Positions 7,174-14,221 of a stretch of DNA of 20,239 nucleotides are shown here, in pieces. Origin of the DNA: a virus. Position 1 is the stretch's first letter; each line of letters starts with the position of its first letter. A model generated the notes under the pieces. The model was not told the DNA's origin and ran no database searches. It saw only the letters and a program-made list of their open reading frames with translations. The stretch covers positions 1 to 20,239 of the IMG/VR virus record IMGVR_UViG_3300027906_000201, one strand, 5' to 3'. The position numbers and the translations under genes are program-made.

Positions 7174-7354
7174 AGACAGTTTAGAACGTGGAATCTCTAC
7201 CTTTGCTCAGGCATGGGCCGCAGCTATGGCTGTACCCGGACCTGACTGGGCTGATTCCTTTAAGATCGCCGGAGTTGCGGCGCTTATCGCTATTGCCAAG
7301 GCTGTTGCTGCCAGAAAAGTGGGAGATCCAGAAACAGCATCGGTTACTAGCTAG
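7151..7354 (+). CDS. Holin, r1t-like
   Basis: I place the start at TTG 7151, which has a GGAG element 8 bases upstream. A TTG at 7106 is also in frame but lies deep within the endolysin gene. The 67-residue product begins MFNQRFIKDSLERGISTFAQ, continues into a hydrophobic segment AWAAAMAVPGPDW, and has a second hydrophobic helix KIAGVAALIAIAKAVAA before the basic/acidic tail RKVGDPETASVTS. This two-helix layout, with the RFIKDSLERGISTFAQAW start and the RKVGDP tail, matches holins of the phage r1t type, which are frequent in actinophages. It would sit in the cell membrane and release the endolysin encoded just upstream. The 23-base overlap with that gene suggests coordinated translation. Confidence 0.78.
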   Translation: MFNQRFIKDSLERGISTFAQAWAAAMAVPGPDWADSFKIAGVAALIAIAKAVAARKVGDPETASVTS

Positions 7355-7371
7355 AAAGATGAGGCTGTCCG

Positions 7372-8421
7372 GTGCCGCTTCCCACCGTCAATCCCTATTC
7401 TACAGATGAAGTTGAATATCAAGAGTCGGGGTACGACTACGCCCCACAATATCCGGGCAGCTATAACTACAATCAATCAGGGATTGAATATAACGAAGCA
7501 AACTTTACATATGTGCGGCGTGATGCGACTGTATCTGCAACAACTATTGGTTGTACTGCTGATCTGTCGCTCACGTTTGCATATGTTTATACACCGAAAC
7601 GTCCGGGTGGCGTAGCTTATAGCTCAGGTTATGACTACAACAAGAGTGGCTTCACCTATCCAGAACGTGACACCTCGGTACCAGACAACCGTATCTTGGT
7701 GGATTACAGCCAGTCGGGTGTTGGCTATTCCCAGCCTGTTGATACTGGTTTTACTGTTGCGGTCATTGCGACGCCAGCCACAATCGGTGTTACGACGACG
7801 TTTTCGGCTAGCCCGTCGGTCCCGGCAACAGTTACCCCGTCTACAGTTGCTTGTCCGGTAGTAATTGTTCCGACAGTTACTGCCAATCTAATTGTCGTAC
7901 ACGCTGGCATAGAAACTTCAGCTACTCTCCCCACCCCCACCATCTCAGCGGTCGTTACACCGGCTGCTGTGGCGGCTGCGGCGACGTTCCCCGGCCACTC
8001 GCTCTACATCACCGTTGATGCTACGCCGGGAGTCGTTGCAGCTACCGCAACGATGCCTTCGGAAACACCGAGCGGTAATTACACAGCAGTTATGGATACT
8101 ATTAGTTGTGTTTCGACTTTGGGTGCCGAAGATGTTTACCGACTTGTAGTTATACCGACAGAAAACAATGTTCCGCCTATTGGTTTAAGAGAAGATGCTT
8201 CTCCTGCTGCTTACGCTCTTATGCGTCACTTCCAGCCTCGACCCCAAGGCGATAACATATTTATTGTCAATGGGACAACTGTGCAATCTTTCTTACCGCA
8301 TGACTGGGGAACAGTCACACGGTGGATATATGGAGGGCATGACAGTCCGAGAGATTTGACCGAAGCAGAAGAAGCTGTGTTAGTCGCAGCCGGATATTCA
8401 TTTAGAGTAGGACCAGAATAG
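7372..8421 (+). CDS. Repeat-rich minor tail or fibre protein
   Basis: GTG 7372 is preceded by GAGG at 7361-7364. The 349-residue product has two kinds of internal repeat. In the first 120 residues the motif Y-x2-S-G-x2-Y occurs at 16-23, 33-40, 89-96 and 112-119, with degenerate copies at 40-47 and 83-89. From about 125 to 245, Val/Ala/Thr/Pro-rich units recur (for example ATPATIGVTTTFSASPSVPA, VTPAAVAAAATFP, ATPGVVAATATMP). Minor tail proteins with both repeat types are frequent in actinophages. The C-terminal 90 residues form a different domain (LVVIPTENNVPP ... HDWGTVTRWIYGG ... LTEAEEAVLVAAGYSFRVG) that may attach it to the virion. No enzyme motif is visible. Its stop overlaps the next GTG by one base. 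Confidence 0.72.
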   Translation: MPLPTVNPYSTDEVEYQESGYDYAPQYPGSYNYNQSGIEYNEANFTYVRRDATVSATTIGCTADLSLTFAYVYTPKRPGGVAYSSGYDYNKSGFTYPERDTSVPDNRILVDYSQSGVGYSQPVDTGFTVAVIATPATIGVTTTFSASPSVPATVTPSTVACPVVIVPTVTANLIVVHAGIETSATLPTPTISAVVTPAAVAAAATFPGHSLYITVDATPGVVAATATMPSETPSGNYTAVMDTISCVSTLGAEDVYRLVVIPTENNVPPIGLREDASPAAYALMRHFQPRPQGDNIFIVNGTTVQSFLPHDWGTVTRWIYGGHDSPRDLTEAEEAVLVAAGYSFRVGPE

Positions 8422-8831
8422 TGCCAATTTATTGTTACCGTTGTCTCGATTGTGGGTTAAACCACGAGATTCGTCATGGGTTTGATGAAACCTATGACGG
8501 TATTTGCGATGGATGTGGGGGAGTTGTTCGTAAATACTTCGGTGAAGTGCATATCGCTGCCTCAGCTACACCAACAAGAGGTATGCATGATGGAAAAGCG
8601 ATTGATTGGTCTGGGACTAAAGCTAAAGAAAGAGACAAAGAAAGGGATATGGCGGCCTATAAGCGACTTCGATCTGAAGGTATTCAGCCGAAGAGCATTG
8701 ACGGCTCTGCCCAAATGGAACGAGAAGCCTCTACCTCTCACGAAATCACAGCGGGGACACTTCTTCAAGGGCCGAAGTCAGAAAAGAAACGCAAAGAACG
8801 TGCCCTTAACGACGTTCTCGGGAGCACATAA
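8421..8831 (+). CDS. FmdB-like zinc-ribbon protein
   Basis: This 136-residue protein starts at GTG 8421 inside the upstream TAG. Residues 1-40 make a small zinc ribbon: MPIYCYRCLDCG gives C8 and C11, and ICDGCGG gives C29 and C32. The FmdB/CxxC_CxxC_SSSS-type ribbon has this spacing and the same MP-x-Y-x-Y/C-x-C-x2-C start. The rest is highly charged (Lys/Arg/Glu) and probably helical, with KAKERDKERDMAAYKRL and KSEKKRKERALNDVL. Similar proteins occur in phage genomes, often close to structural genes; their role is unknown. It lies between a tail protein and an adaptor-like protein and overlaps both by one base, so it is probably made with the virion proteins. Confidence 0.75.
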   Translation: MPIYCYRCLDCGLNHEIRHGFDETYDGICDGCGGVVRKYFGEVHIAASATPTRGMHDGKAIDWSGTKAKERDKERDMAAYKRLRSEGIQPKSIDGSAQMEREASTSHEITAGTLLQGPKSEKKRKERALNDVLGST

Positions 8832-9739
8832 TGACTGCACAAGGATGGATTGACCAAACAAGAGACATGCTTTTATCTGGGTATGTTGAAGAATTACTTC
8901 AGTTAGCTTCAGGAGTTGATAGTTCAGTAACAACTTTGCCTGTAACAGGTGCCGCTAATTCTGGGATCGTTGCTGGGGTTGTTATCGAAATAGATACAGA
9001 AGCAATGTATGTGACCGCTGTGTCAGGTACTGATGTCAGCGTTATCCGCGGGTACGGAGGTTCTTCCCCTGCTGTTCATACTGCTTCAGACATTGTGCGT
9101 ATTTCTCCAAAGTTTCCTGCATACAGAATCATGGATGCTTTGAATGACGATTTAAGAGATCTTTCCACACCTGACAACGGCATTTTCCAAATGAAAACCA
9201 CAAGTTTTACCTACAATGCTTCACAAGATGGATACAACTTGTCAGGTTTGACAAACGAAACTGTCCAATCTATTTACTCAGTGACTTACGCTGACCCTAT
9301 CCCTGTAGAAGCTCGGGAACCAGAAATCAATTCATGGAAATTGAAAAGAAATAGGGATACAACAGCTTTCGATAGCGGAATGGCACTTGTTTTGTATGGA
9401 CCGGGATGGCCGGGGAAGAAAGTAACCGTAAGTTACAAGTCTCCACTCACTCTTGTCACATCAACAAGCGACGCTAAATCTGCTACAGGTTTACAGTCAA
9501 CTGCATACGATTTGCCACCATTAGGGGCTGCTTTAGCTTTAATGTCCACAGCTCCTATCCGTCGAGAATTTCTTGACGCACAAGGAATGCCTCGTCGGGC
9601 AGAAGAAGTACCACCCGGAGCTATCTCAGCATCATTGAGAGATTTGCGTGTGCGTAGAGAAACTCGGTTAGCTTCAGAAGCCTCTCGGTTAGCTTCAATG
9701 TATCCACATAATTGGCAACGGAACGCTAGCGCAAATTAA
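8831..9739 (+). CDS. Probable head-tail adaptor or neck protein
   Basis: ATG 8831 overlaps the previous stop (TAATG). The 302-residue product starts with a helix (WIDQTRDMLLSGYVEELLQL) and then a beta insert, LPVTGAANSGIVAGVVIEID and AMYVTAVSGTDVSVIRGYGG. That insert is a small domain often seen in phage neck and adaptor-like proteins. Then come PAYRIMDALNDDLRDLS, a second beta domain (LVLYGPGWPGKKVTVSYKSP), and a helical end (LRVRRETRLASEASRLASMYP). A helix-beta-helix design fits a gatekeeper or adaptor at the portal, analogous to T7 gp11; sequence identity to it is not claimed. The next gene, a large propeller-like protein, would then be the nozzle. It could alternatively be a minor head protein. 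Confidence 0.6.
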   Translation: MTAQGWIDQTRDMLLSGYVEELLQLASGVDSSVTTLPVTGAANSGIVAGVVIEIDTEAMYVTAVSGTDVSVIRGYGGSSPAVHTASDIVRISPKFPAYRIMDALNDDLRDLSTPDNGIFQMKTTSFTYNASQDGYNLSGLTNETVQSIYSVTYADPIPVEAREPEINSWKLKRNRDTTAFDSGMALVLYGPGWPGKKVTVSYKSPLTLVTSTSDAKSATGLQSTAYDLPPLGAALALMSTAPIRREFLDAQGMPRRAEEVPPGAISASLRDLRVRRETRLASEASRLASMYPHNWQRNASAN

Positions 9740-9741
9740 CT

Positions 9742-11613
9742 ATGGCTTTTAACCCGGAGTCGCTGCCAGTAGAACTGGACGGAGTGTCATATCTAATTGA
9801 CACTACCCAGTATGGGCGTACCACTGTTCCTGCTCTCAGGGAACAGCGAGATAACAGCAAAGAACCGGGCGAGAACACTTTAGATACAAGCGGGGCGTGG
9901 ACTCGTTCACAAACTGATTGGAGTTACGGTGGGGGTCAAACGCATTTTGATTTGGATGACAGTGATCGCCGTAGGTTCGATACTTCTAGTGGTATTGATC
10001 CGTGGACTAAAGGCCAAATAACTTTACTTCCTATTACAGAACAAAAGAAAAGCGCAGCTAGCACGAACCAAAAAGTTCGGCGTGTAGGCACATACCTGTA
10101 CTTTATTGATGCGGAAACAGTTTGTTTTACCGCTGACCCAACAGGCACTTCTCCAACATGGACAGAATTTACTGCACGAGCAACTTACAGTGTCACTGAT
10201 ATTGATTCAGATGGCACATATATTTATTTGGCATTCGGATCAGGTGCAGCGATAGCAAGATCCACAATCAACACAAACGCTATAGATGGAGCATGGCCTT
10301 CCTCTGGTACCCAAGCAGCGGACATTATTTCAGTAGCATCTGGCCGACTTATCGGTGCGTTAGGTGCAAACATATTTGAGATAGGTGCTGACGGTGCGAA
10401 ACTGTCTGGTTCTCTTGACTACACACCTGCGTTAGCAGGAACTACTTGGGTAGATCTAGCTGGTGGCCCTTCAGGTATTTATGCGGCAGCGAACATTGAT
10501 AATACTGGAACGATATACCACATAGGTGTAAGCACCACTGACGGGACACTACAAACGCCGATCATTGGCGGACAATTACCACAAGGCGAAGAGATAAATG
10601 CGATTACTGCTTATGGCGGTCTGCTTTTAATAGCTACATCAGTTGGTTTACGGACAGCAGTAATCGATACAAGTTCTAATGCTGTGACTATTGGGCCAGT
10701 CATCGAAGATGGCGGCGAAGCATTTTCTCTTGATGTTGATTCTAAATTTGTTTGGTGGGGCGGAGGATCTGGGCAACTATACCGTGCAGACCTCACAAAA
10801 TTTACAGAAACATTGGTTCCAGCGTGGGCCAGTGACATTATTTCAGTGGCAGGTTCAGCCTCTGATGTGCAATCAATAGCTCGGCTTGGTAGTAAAACCT
10901 ATTTTGTAGATAAAGGGAATGGTTGTTACGGAGAATCAGGTACTGGTGTCAAAGTAACCACTGGATCTTTAACTATCGGAGAAGTTTCGTGGTCTACTGT
11001 TGCACCCAAACTCCTCAGAAACGTCACAGTCCGACAAGACCGTTCTCAATACACCTTTGGAGATACGCTATACATCGCTGCTGCAACAGATTATCGAGAT
11101 GAGTCTCTTGAATACCGTGGTGACCCGACCTCGACATTGCTTGGGTCGTTGTCCTTCGCAGCCACAAACGATAACAACGCAACATCTTCTCTCTCCCTAA
11201 CCCCTCACGTCGCTAAAAACTTTTCATTCGTAAGCGAATCATCAGTTTCTTACAAGTTTGTTATAACTCTTGGGCGGCACACTGACACAACGTCAGCCCC
11301 AATCGTTGAAGATTGGCTGACCACGTGCATTGCGACACCTGCCCGTGTAGATGAAATTATTTTGCCTATCGTTTTGCAACGGCAAGTGTTGACATCTCGG
11401 AACAGTGGTGCTCCTAAAGCATTCTCTTCTACAGATGTGTTCACGACACTTCGTAATCGTATGGAAACAGGACAAACGCTTACCTATAAAGAAGGCGACA
11501 GAGAAGAGAACGTCACAATAGAACGCATATCAATGCAACCCGACCGACTATCCGACGATGGATCATGGTGGGAAGGTACCCTCTTAGTAAGGCTCCTGAC
11601 AGTCCCAAGCTAG
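9742..11613 (+). CDS. Large propeller-like tail protein, possible tail nozzle
   Basis: This 623-residue protein begins 2 bases after the adaptor-like gene. The N-terminal 100 residues contain a domain with TQYGRTTVPALREQRDNS and TQTDWSYGGGQTHFDLDD-like features (about residues 23-75). From about 105 to 390 it shows repeated propeller-like blades: VGTYLYFIDAETVCF, DIDSDGTYIYLAFGSG, SVASGRLIGALGANIFEIGA, TAYGGLLLIATSVGLR, VDSKFVWWGGGSGQLYRADL and LGSKTYFVDKGNGCY. The C-terminal third is beta-rich (DTLYIAAATDYRDESLEY; VRLLTVPS). Large propeller proteins form the nozzle (gp12-like) in short-tailed phages, and similar proteins occur as minor tail proteins elsewhere. The pairing with the preceding gene favours the nozzle reading, but no homology has been tested. 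Confidence 0.66.
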   Translation: MAFNPESLPVELDGVSYLIDTTQYGRTTVPALREQRDNSKEPGENTLDTSGAWTRSQTDWSYGGGQTHFDLDDSDRRRFDTSSGIDPWTKGQITLLPITEQKKSAASTNQKVRRVGTYLYFIDAETVCFTADPTGTSPTWTEFTARATYSVTDIDSDGTYIYLAFGSGAAIARSTINTNAIDGAWPSSGTQAADIISVASGRLIGALGANIFEIGADGAKLSGSLDYTPALAGTTWVDLAGGPSGIYAAANIDNTGTIYHIGVSTTDGTLQTPIIGGQLPQGEEINAITAYGGLLLIATSVGLRTAVIDTSSNAVTIGPVIEDGGEAFSLDVDSKFVWWGGGSGQLYRADLTKFTETLVPAWASDIISVAGSASDVQSIARLGSKTYFVDKGNGCYGESGTGVKVTTGSLTIGEVSWSTVAPKLLRNVTVRQDRSQYTFGDTLYIAAATDYRDESLEYRGDPTSTLLGSLSFAATNDNNATSSLSLTPHVAKNFSFVSESSVSYKFVITLGRHTDTTSAPIVEDWLTTCIATPARVDEIILPIVLQRQVLTSRNSGAPKAFSSTDVFTTLRNRMETGQTLTYKEGDREENVTIERISMQPDRLSDDGSWWEGTLLVRLLTVPS

Positions 11614-11620
11614 AGGGGAT

Positions 11621-12376
11621 ATGGCTAACACTCTATTCTTTGATATAGAAACGGCACCTAATCTCAGCTATGTGTGGGGTCAGTGGCAACAAGATGTCAT
11701 CCAACACGTCAACGAGTGGTACATCATTTGTTTCTCCTATAAATGGGAAGGGCAAAAGACCACGAAGGTTGTCTCGTTAAATGATTTTGATTTGTACGAG
11801 AAAGAACCAGAAAATGATTTCCATGTTGTTCACAAACTATGGGAACTATTAAGCGAAGCAGACATAGTTATTGGACACAACTCAGATGCTTTCGATTTGA
11901 AGAAAGCCAACGCACGATTCGCATTCCATAACTTCGGGCCACCTGCTCATTACCAAACAGTAGATACTTTGAAGTTGGCTCGCCGTCATTTCAAGTTCAA
12001 CAGCAACAGGCTCGGACATTTGGGTGAGCATCTAGGTCTTGGAGGGAAAGAAGTAACAGGTGGATTCCAAACATGGGAAGGCTGTATGAAGGGCGATCCA
12101 AAAGCATGGAAGCTAATGAAGAAATACGCGAAACAAGATGTCGATTTATTAGTCGATGTCTACGAACGCTTACGACCGTGGGCTACAAACCACCCCAATA
12201 AAAACGTGATCGACGGAACGTCGTATGCGTGTCCCACTTGCGGCAGCAATAAGCTGCAAAAGCGGGGTAACCGGCGGACTCGGACAATGACATACCGCCA
12301 ACTCCAATGCACCCGTTGTCGCTCTTATTGCAGAGAGAGACTGGCTTTACCGGGTGATCGTGTCGAGGTTGTTTAA
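11621..12376 (+). CDS. DEDDy 3'-5' exonuclease (RNase H-like) with C-terminal zinc ribbon
   Basis: The three exonuclease motifs are visible. FFDIET gives D8 and E10, IGHNSDAFDLKK gives D92, and YAKQDVDLL gives Y169 with D173 (YxxxD), all of the DnaQ/YprB-type RNase H-like fold. A second region, TVDTLKLARRHFKFNSNRLGHL, is typical of the YprB-like (RNase_H_2) branch. Residues 204-233 add a CPTC...CTRC zinc ribbon (C204, C207, C230, C233) in a very basic tail, likely to bind nucleic acid. Processing or repair of DNA or RNA is expected. The ATG at 11621 has AGGGGA just upstream. It is the last gene of the plus-strand block, an odd place for a repair enzyme, and its stop overlaps the stop of the opposing gene. 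Confidence 0.85.
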   Translation: MANTLFFDIETAPNLSYVWGQWQQDVIQHVNEWYIICFSYKWEGQKTTKVVSLNDFDLYEKEPENDFHVVHKLWELLSEADIVIGHNSDAFDLKKANARFAFHNFGPPAHYQTVDTLKLARRHFKFNSNRLGHLGEHLGLGGKEVTGGFQTWEGCMKGDPKAWKLMKKYAKQDVDLLVDVYERLRPWATNHPNKNVIDGTSYACPTCGSNKLQKRGNRRTRTMTYRQLQCTRCRSYCRERLALPGDRVEVV

Positions 12377-12540
12377 CCAAGGTTATATCTAGGACGCAAG
12401 GGACGCTCTGCGTCTGGTTGAAGAATGCGTTTCTTGCATTTCTTGCAACGACACTCACCGATAAGGTACTTAGCTAACGTGCCATGCTTTTTGAAATCTT
12501 TTTTATCCCACCGGATATGACCGAGGTTGTCTACATACAT
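12373..12540 (-). CDS. Small Cys-cluster protein (55 residues)
   Basis: The reverse strand carries ATG at 12540-12538, overlapping the stop of the upstream gene as TAATG, and ends in TAA at 12375-12373. The product starts MYVDNLGHIRWDKKDFKKHG, then has IGECRCKKCKKR (C30, C32, C35) and a basic Pro/Arg-rich tail. Three close Cys residues and many Lys/Arg suggest a metal-binding, nucleic-acid-binding peptide; the fourth ligand could be H8 or H19, or another chain. I do not recognise the family. The coupling to the upstream start is the main proof that it is a gene. It is the last gene of the minus-strand block and shares stop-codon bases with the convergent exonuclease gene. Confidence 0.72.
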   Translation of the reverse strand: MYVDNLGHIRWDKKDFKKHGTLAKYLIGECRCKKCKKRILQPDAERPLRPRYNLG

Positions 12541-12722
12541 TAGTAATCTTCAGGATTAGCTGAATCCCTTTTCAATTGTTCTGCAATCCGGGTAGCTTCA
12601 TCGCTGTTCAGCACCCATTCACGGATTGCACGATCACATATGATTGCGTAACCCTTAACAGTTGGTCCCCCTGCTATTCGGGCAGGCATTTCTTTGATTT
12701 CTATGTCCATCGTTATCTCCAT
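12540..12722 (-). CDS. Hypothetical 60-residue protein
   Basis: Two starts are possible: ATG 12722 (MEITMDIEIKEMP) with AAGGAG about 8 bases upstream, and ATG 12710 (MDIEIKEMP) with GGAG about 6 bases upstream. I list the longer one, but the shorter may be used. The product has a beta start (DIEIKEMPARIAGGPTVKGY), IICDRAIREWVLNS, and a helical end (EATRIAEQLKRDSANPEDY). The family is not recognised and no catalytic residues are evident. It is the first gene after a hairpin at 12772-12804 and is coupled by TAATG to the Cys-cluster gene downstream. Confidence 0.66.
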   Translation of the reverse strand: MEITMDIEIKEMPARIAGGPTVKGYAIICDRAIREWVLNSDEATRIAEQLKRDSANPEDY

Positions 12723-12771
12723 TCACGATGCTCCTTCCATATTACCACGTTACGTGAGAATTAGGGCAGGA

Positions 12772-12804
12772 TGCTGGGGAAGAAAGGAGAGAAACACCCC
12801 AGCA
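12772..12804 (-). terminator. Hairpin between early-strand genes
   Basis: TGCTGGGG and CCCCAGCA form a perfect 8-base-pair stem around a 17-base pyrimidine/purine loop. It lies just downstream of the minus-strand gene ending at 12817. No U-tract follows on the minus strand, so it may pause transcription or protect the 3' end rather than act as a classical terminator. Confidence 0.45.
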
Positions 12805-12816
12805 CCCTGTGACCGG

Positions 12817-13224
12817 CTAGCTAACCGGCTTGCCCCGAGTTCTGTACTGTTCTTTTAGCTCTCTCATTCTTTGAGCGTTTTCTTCTATAGACAAAGATTC
12901 TTCCCTAGCCAAAGTTAGAGCTTTGGTTGTAGCAGAGATGGAAGCAATGTTAGTGGGATGTCTTTGCATTTCCTCCTGCTGTTCTTTAACTCTCCTTAAT
13001 GCTGTTTCAAATGCCGCTTCACTAAAGCTCCAAGTGACATTCAATGCGTTATAGCATTCTTCCAAGGTCCAGCCATGACTGTGTGCCATTTCAACGACGT
13101 GACGTATCTTCATTGGTTTCGCCAGTGGCTTTTTGTCTGTGTCTTTCCACCACTGGTTCAGCATCTGTGTAACGTCAGTGAAAGCTGGTGCTTGTGATGC
13201 TCTCAGTTTGATTAGTTCGCCCAT
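12817..13224 (-). CDS. Hypothetical helical protein (135 residues), replication-module context
   Basis: ATG 13224 has a strong AAGGAG 7 bases upstream and lies 50 bases inside the upstream nuclease gene. The product is mostly helical. A first part (FTDVTQMLNQWWKDTDKKPL, then IRHVVEMAHSHGWTLEECYNALNVTW, given here by its core HVVEMAHSHGWTLEECYNAL) looks like a small helical DNA-binding or replisome-type domain. A second part (EAAFETALRRVKEQQEEMQR and EENAQRMRELKEQYRTRGKP) is a charged coiled coil. I do not recognise a family. Being coupled to a resolvase, SSB and annealase, it probably serves replication or recombination; that is inference from position. Confidence 0.68.
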   Translation of the reverse strand: MGELIKLRASQAPAFTDVTQMLNQWWKDTDKKPLAKPMKIRHVVEMAHSHGWTLEECYNALNVTWSFSEAAFETALRRVKEQQEEMQRHPTNIASISATTKALTLAREESLSIEENAQRMRELKEQYRTRGKPVS

Positions 13225-13564
13225 CTATTCTCTCCTTAATGAGTTGTGCGAAATTATGTAATTCCATTACTACATAAGCTCCACCGGTACCGAAGTTCCG
13301 GCGCTTCACTATAGCGGCAGCGAAGTCGGCCTCTGCATTTACTCTTTCTTGTTCAGTTTCTTTCATTATTTGGGATAAAGATGAGAGGGCATCCTTCCTG
13401 TTTTTGCATTCGAACACAAATTCAGGAAGGTCGTGACACTTGATGTCCCCCACATCTTTAGTCCCAACAAGGGGCAGGCGCATAAACTCATGCGCCGTGT
13501 AGCTTTGGAGATACCGAACACATTCGGTTTCCCAAGCTGTCCCCTTCTGTTTGGATTTACTCAA
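13175..13564 (-). CDS. PD-(D/E)XK Holliday-junction-resolvase-like nuclease
   Basis: The product (129 residues) shows the PD-(D/E)XK core in order: KGTAWETECVRYLQ with E12, GTKDVGDI with D40, and FVFECKN with E52 and K54. KGTAWE and GDI...ECKN are the usual signature of the archaeal/phage Hjc-like resolvases found in actinophages. Expected function is cutting four-way junctions made by recombination or by replication before packaging. A helix with QERVNAEADFAAAIVKRRNF and a strand AYVVMELHNFAQL follow, as in the family. The start is TTG 13564, since no ATG precedes residue 28 and the TTG has GGAG about 10 bases upstream. It overlaps the upstream gene by 8 bases and the downstream gene by 50. 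Confidence 0.85.
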   Translation of the reverse strand: MSKSKQKGTAWETECVRYLQSYTAHEFMRLPLVGTKDVGDIKCHDLPEFVFECKNRKDALSSLSQIMKETEQERVNAEADFAAAIVKRRNFGTGGAYVVMELHNFAQLIKERIDGRTNQTESITSTSFH

Positions 13565-13829
13565 AGTCAGTGATCTCCGGCGGATGTTCTATATCCCCAT
13601 CGGTCATTTCCATATATTGTTCCAACGCTGATTGGAACATAAAGGAAAGTGCTTGCATCATTTTATTGTTGGGGTCCATACCGTCGCCTGCTGGATGACG
13701 TTCGAAAGCGTCTATCAATTTACAAGCATGGAACTCGACCTCGTTAGCAAAGTCTTTAGGAACAACGAACGACATGATCGTTAAATTGTCATTTAAGACT
13801 GGCACAATAACGCTATGTTCTTCTTCCAT
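13557..13829 (-). CDS. Hypothetical acidic protein (90 residues)
   Basis: ATG 13829 overlaps the SSB stop codon by one base. The product is acidic, with a beta start (HSVIVPVLNDNLTIMSFVVP) and a helical middle (EFHACKLIDAFERH; NNKMMQALSFMFQSALEQYM), and ends in DGDIEHPPEITDFE. The family is not recognised and there is no metal site or active site. It sits between the SSB and the resolvase in the recombination cassette and overlaps both. A partner or modulator of those proteins is possible, but nothing in the sequence shows it. Confidence 0.68.
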   Translation of the reverse strand: MEEEHSVIVPVLNDNLTIMSFVVPKDFANEVEFHACKLIDAFERHPAGDGMDPNNKMMQALSFMFQSALEQYMEMTDGDIEHPPEITDFE

Positions 13830-14221
13830 TAAAACGGTTCCTCATCTGGGTCGAACGCTGCTTGGACAGTTTCAACAGCTTGTGCAGCCACTCTATCACT
13901 TGGTCCTCCCTTCGGATGCCAGCGATATGAGGGACCACCTTCGTCTGCGTAGAGACACAGCTTGCTTCGCTTTTCGCCTTCTTTGCTTTCCCAATTATCT
14001 TGTTTCATGCGTCCGATAAACATCACACGTGAACCTTTGGGTACCTCTGCTATACGTTCAGCGAGATCACCAAAGCATTTCACATCAAACCAGTGAGTTT
14101 CTTTTGTGTCATCACGGCCAGTTGTTACGGCTACAGGAACAGTAAGGAATGCGTTACCTGACTTGGCGTATCGCAACACCAAATCGGTACCAACATTACC
14201 TGCTATGGATATATTACTCAT
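13829..14221 (-). CDS. ssb: Single-stranded DNA-binding protein with acidic tail (SSB copy 1)
   Basis: The start is ATG 14221 (MSNISIAGNVG), with AGGAG 9 bases upstream. The frame is open farther upstream, but the extra residues are not SSB-like. The 130-residue protein has an OB-fold with the family pattern: ISIAGNVGTDLVLRY, FLTVPVAVTTG, THWFDVKCFGDLAERIAEVP, KGSRVMFIGRMKQDNW and LCLYADEGGPSYRW. The last residues, FDPDEEPF, match the acidic SSB tip that binds replication and repair partners. It coats single-stranded DNA for the annealase and nuclease encoded next to it. It overlaps the annealase gene by 8 bases. A second, tailless SSB is encoded at 19238-19564. Confidence 0.92.
   Translation of the reverse strand: MSNISIAGNVGTDLVLRYAKSGNAFLTVPVAVTTGRDDTKETHWFDVKCFGDLAERIAEVPKGSRVMFIGRMKQDNWESKEGEKRSKLCLYADEGGPSYRWHPKGGPSDRVAAQAVETVQAAFDPDEEPF

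Noticed and set aside
7188-7409. 73-residue forward frame overlapping the holin
   Set aside because: The overlapping frame at 7151 has two membrane helices and a holin-like layout; this one is Leu/Arg-rich and pattern-free.
8476-8853. 125-residue forward frame overlapping the zinc-ribbon gene
   Set aside because: The other frame has clear CxxC motifs and coupled ends; this one has no recognisable pattern.
10611-10838. 75-residue reverse frame inside the propeller-like gene
   Set aside because: Isolated on the wrong strand within a long coding frame; no supporting signal.
12739-12747. Extended -10-like TGGTAATAT on the minus strand
   Set aside because: It matches only 4 of 6 bases and would start transcription inside the ribosome site of the 60-residue gene.
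12746-12756. CACGTTACGTG palindrome, possible operator
   Set aside because: It is a perfect but short palindrome with no second copy or promoter in a convincing position.
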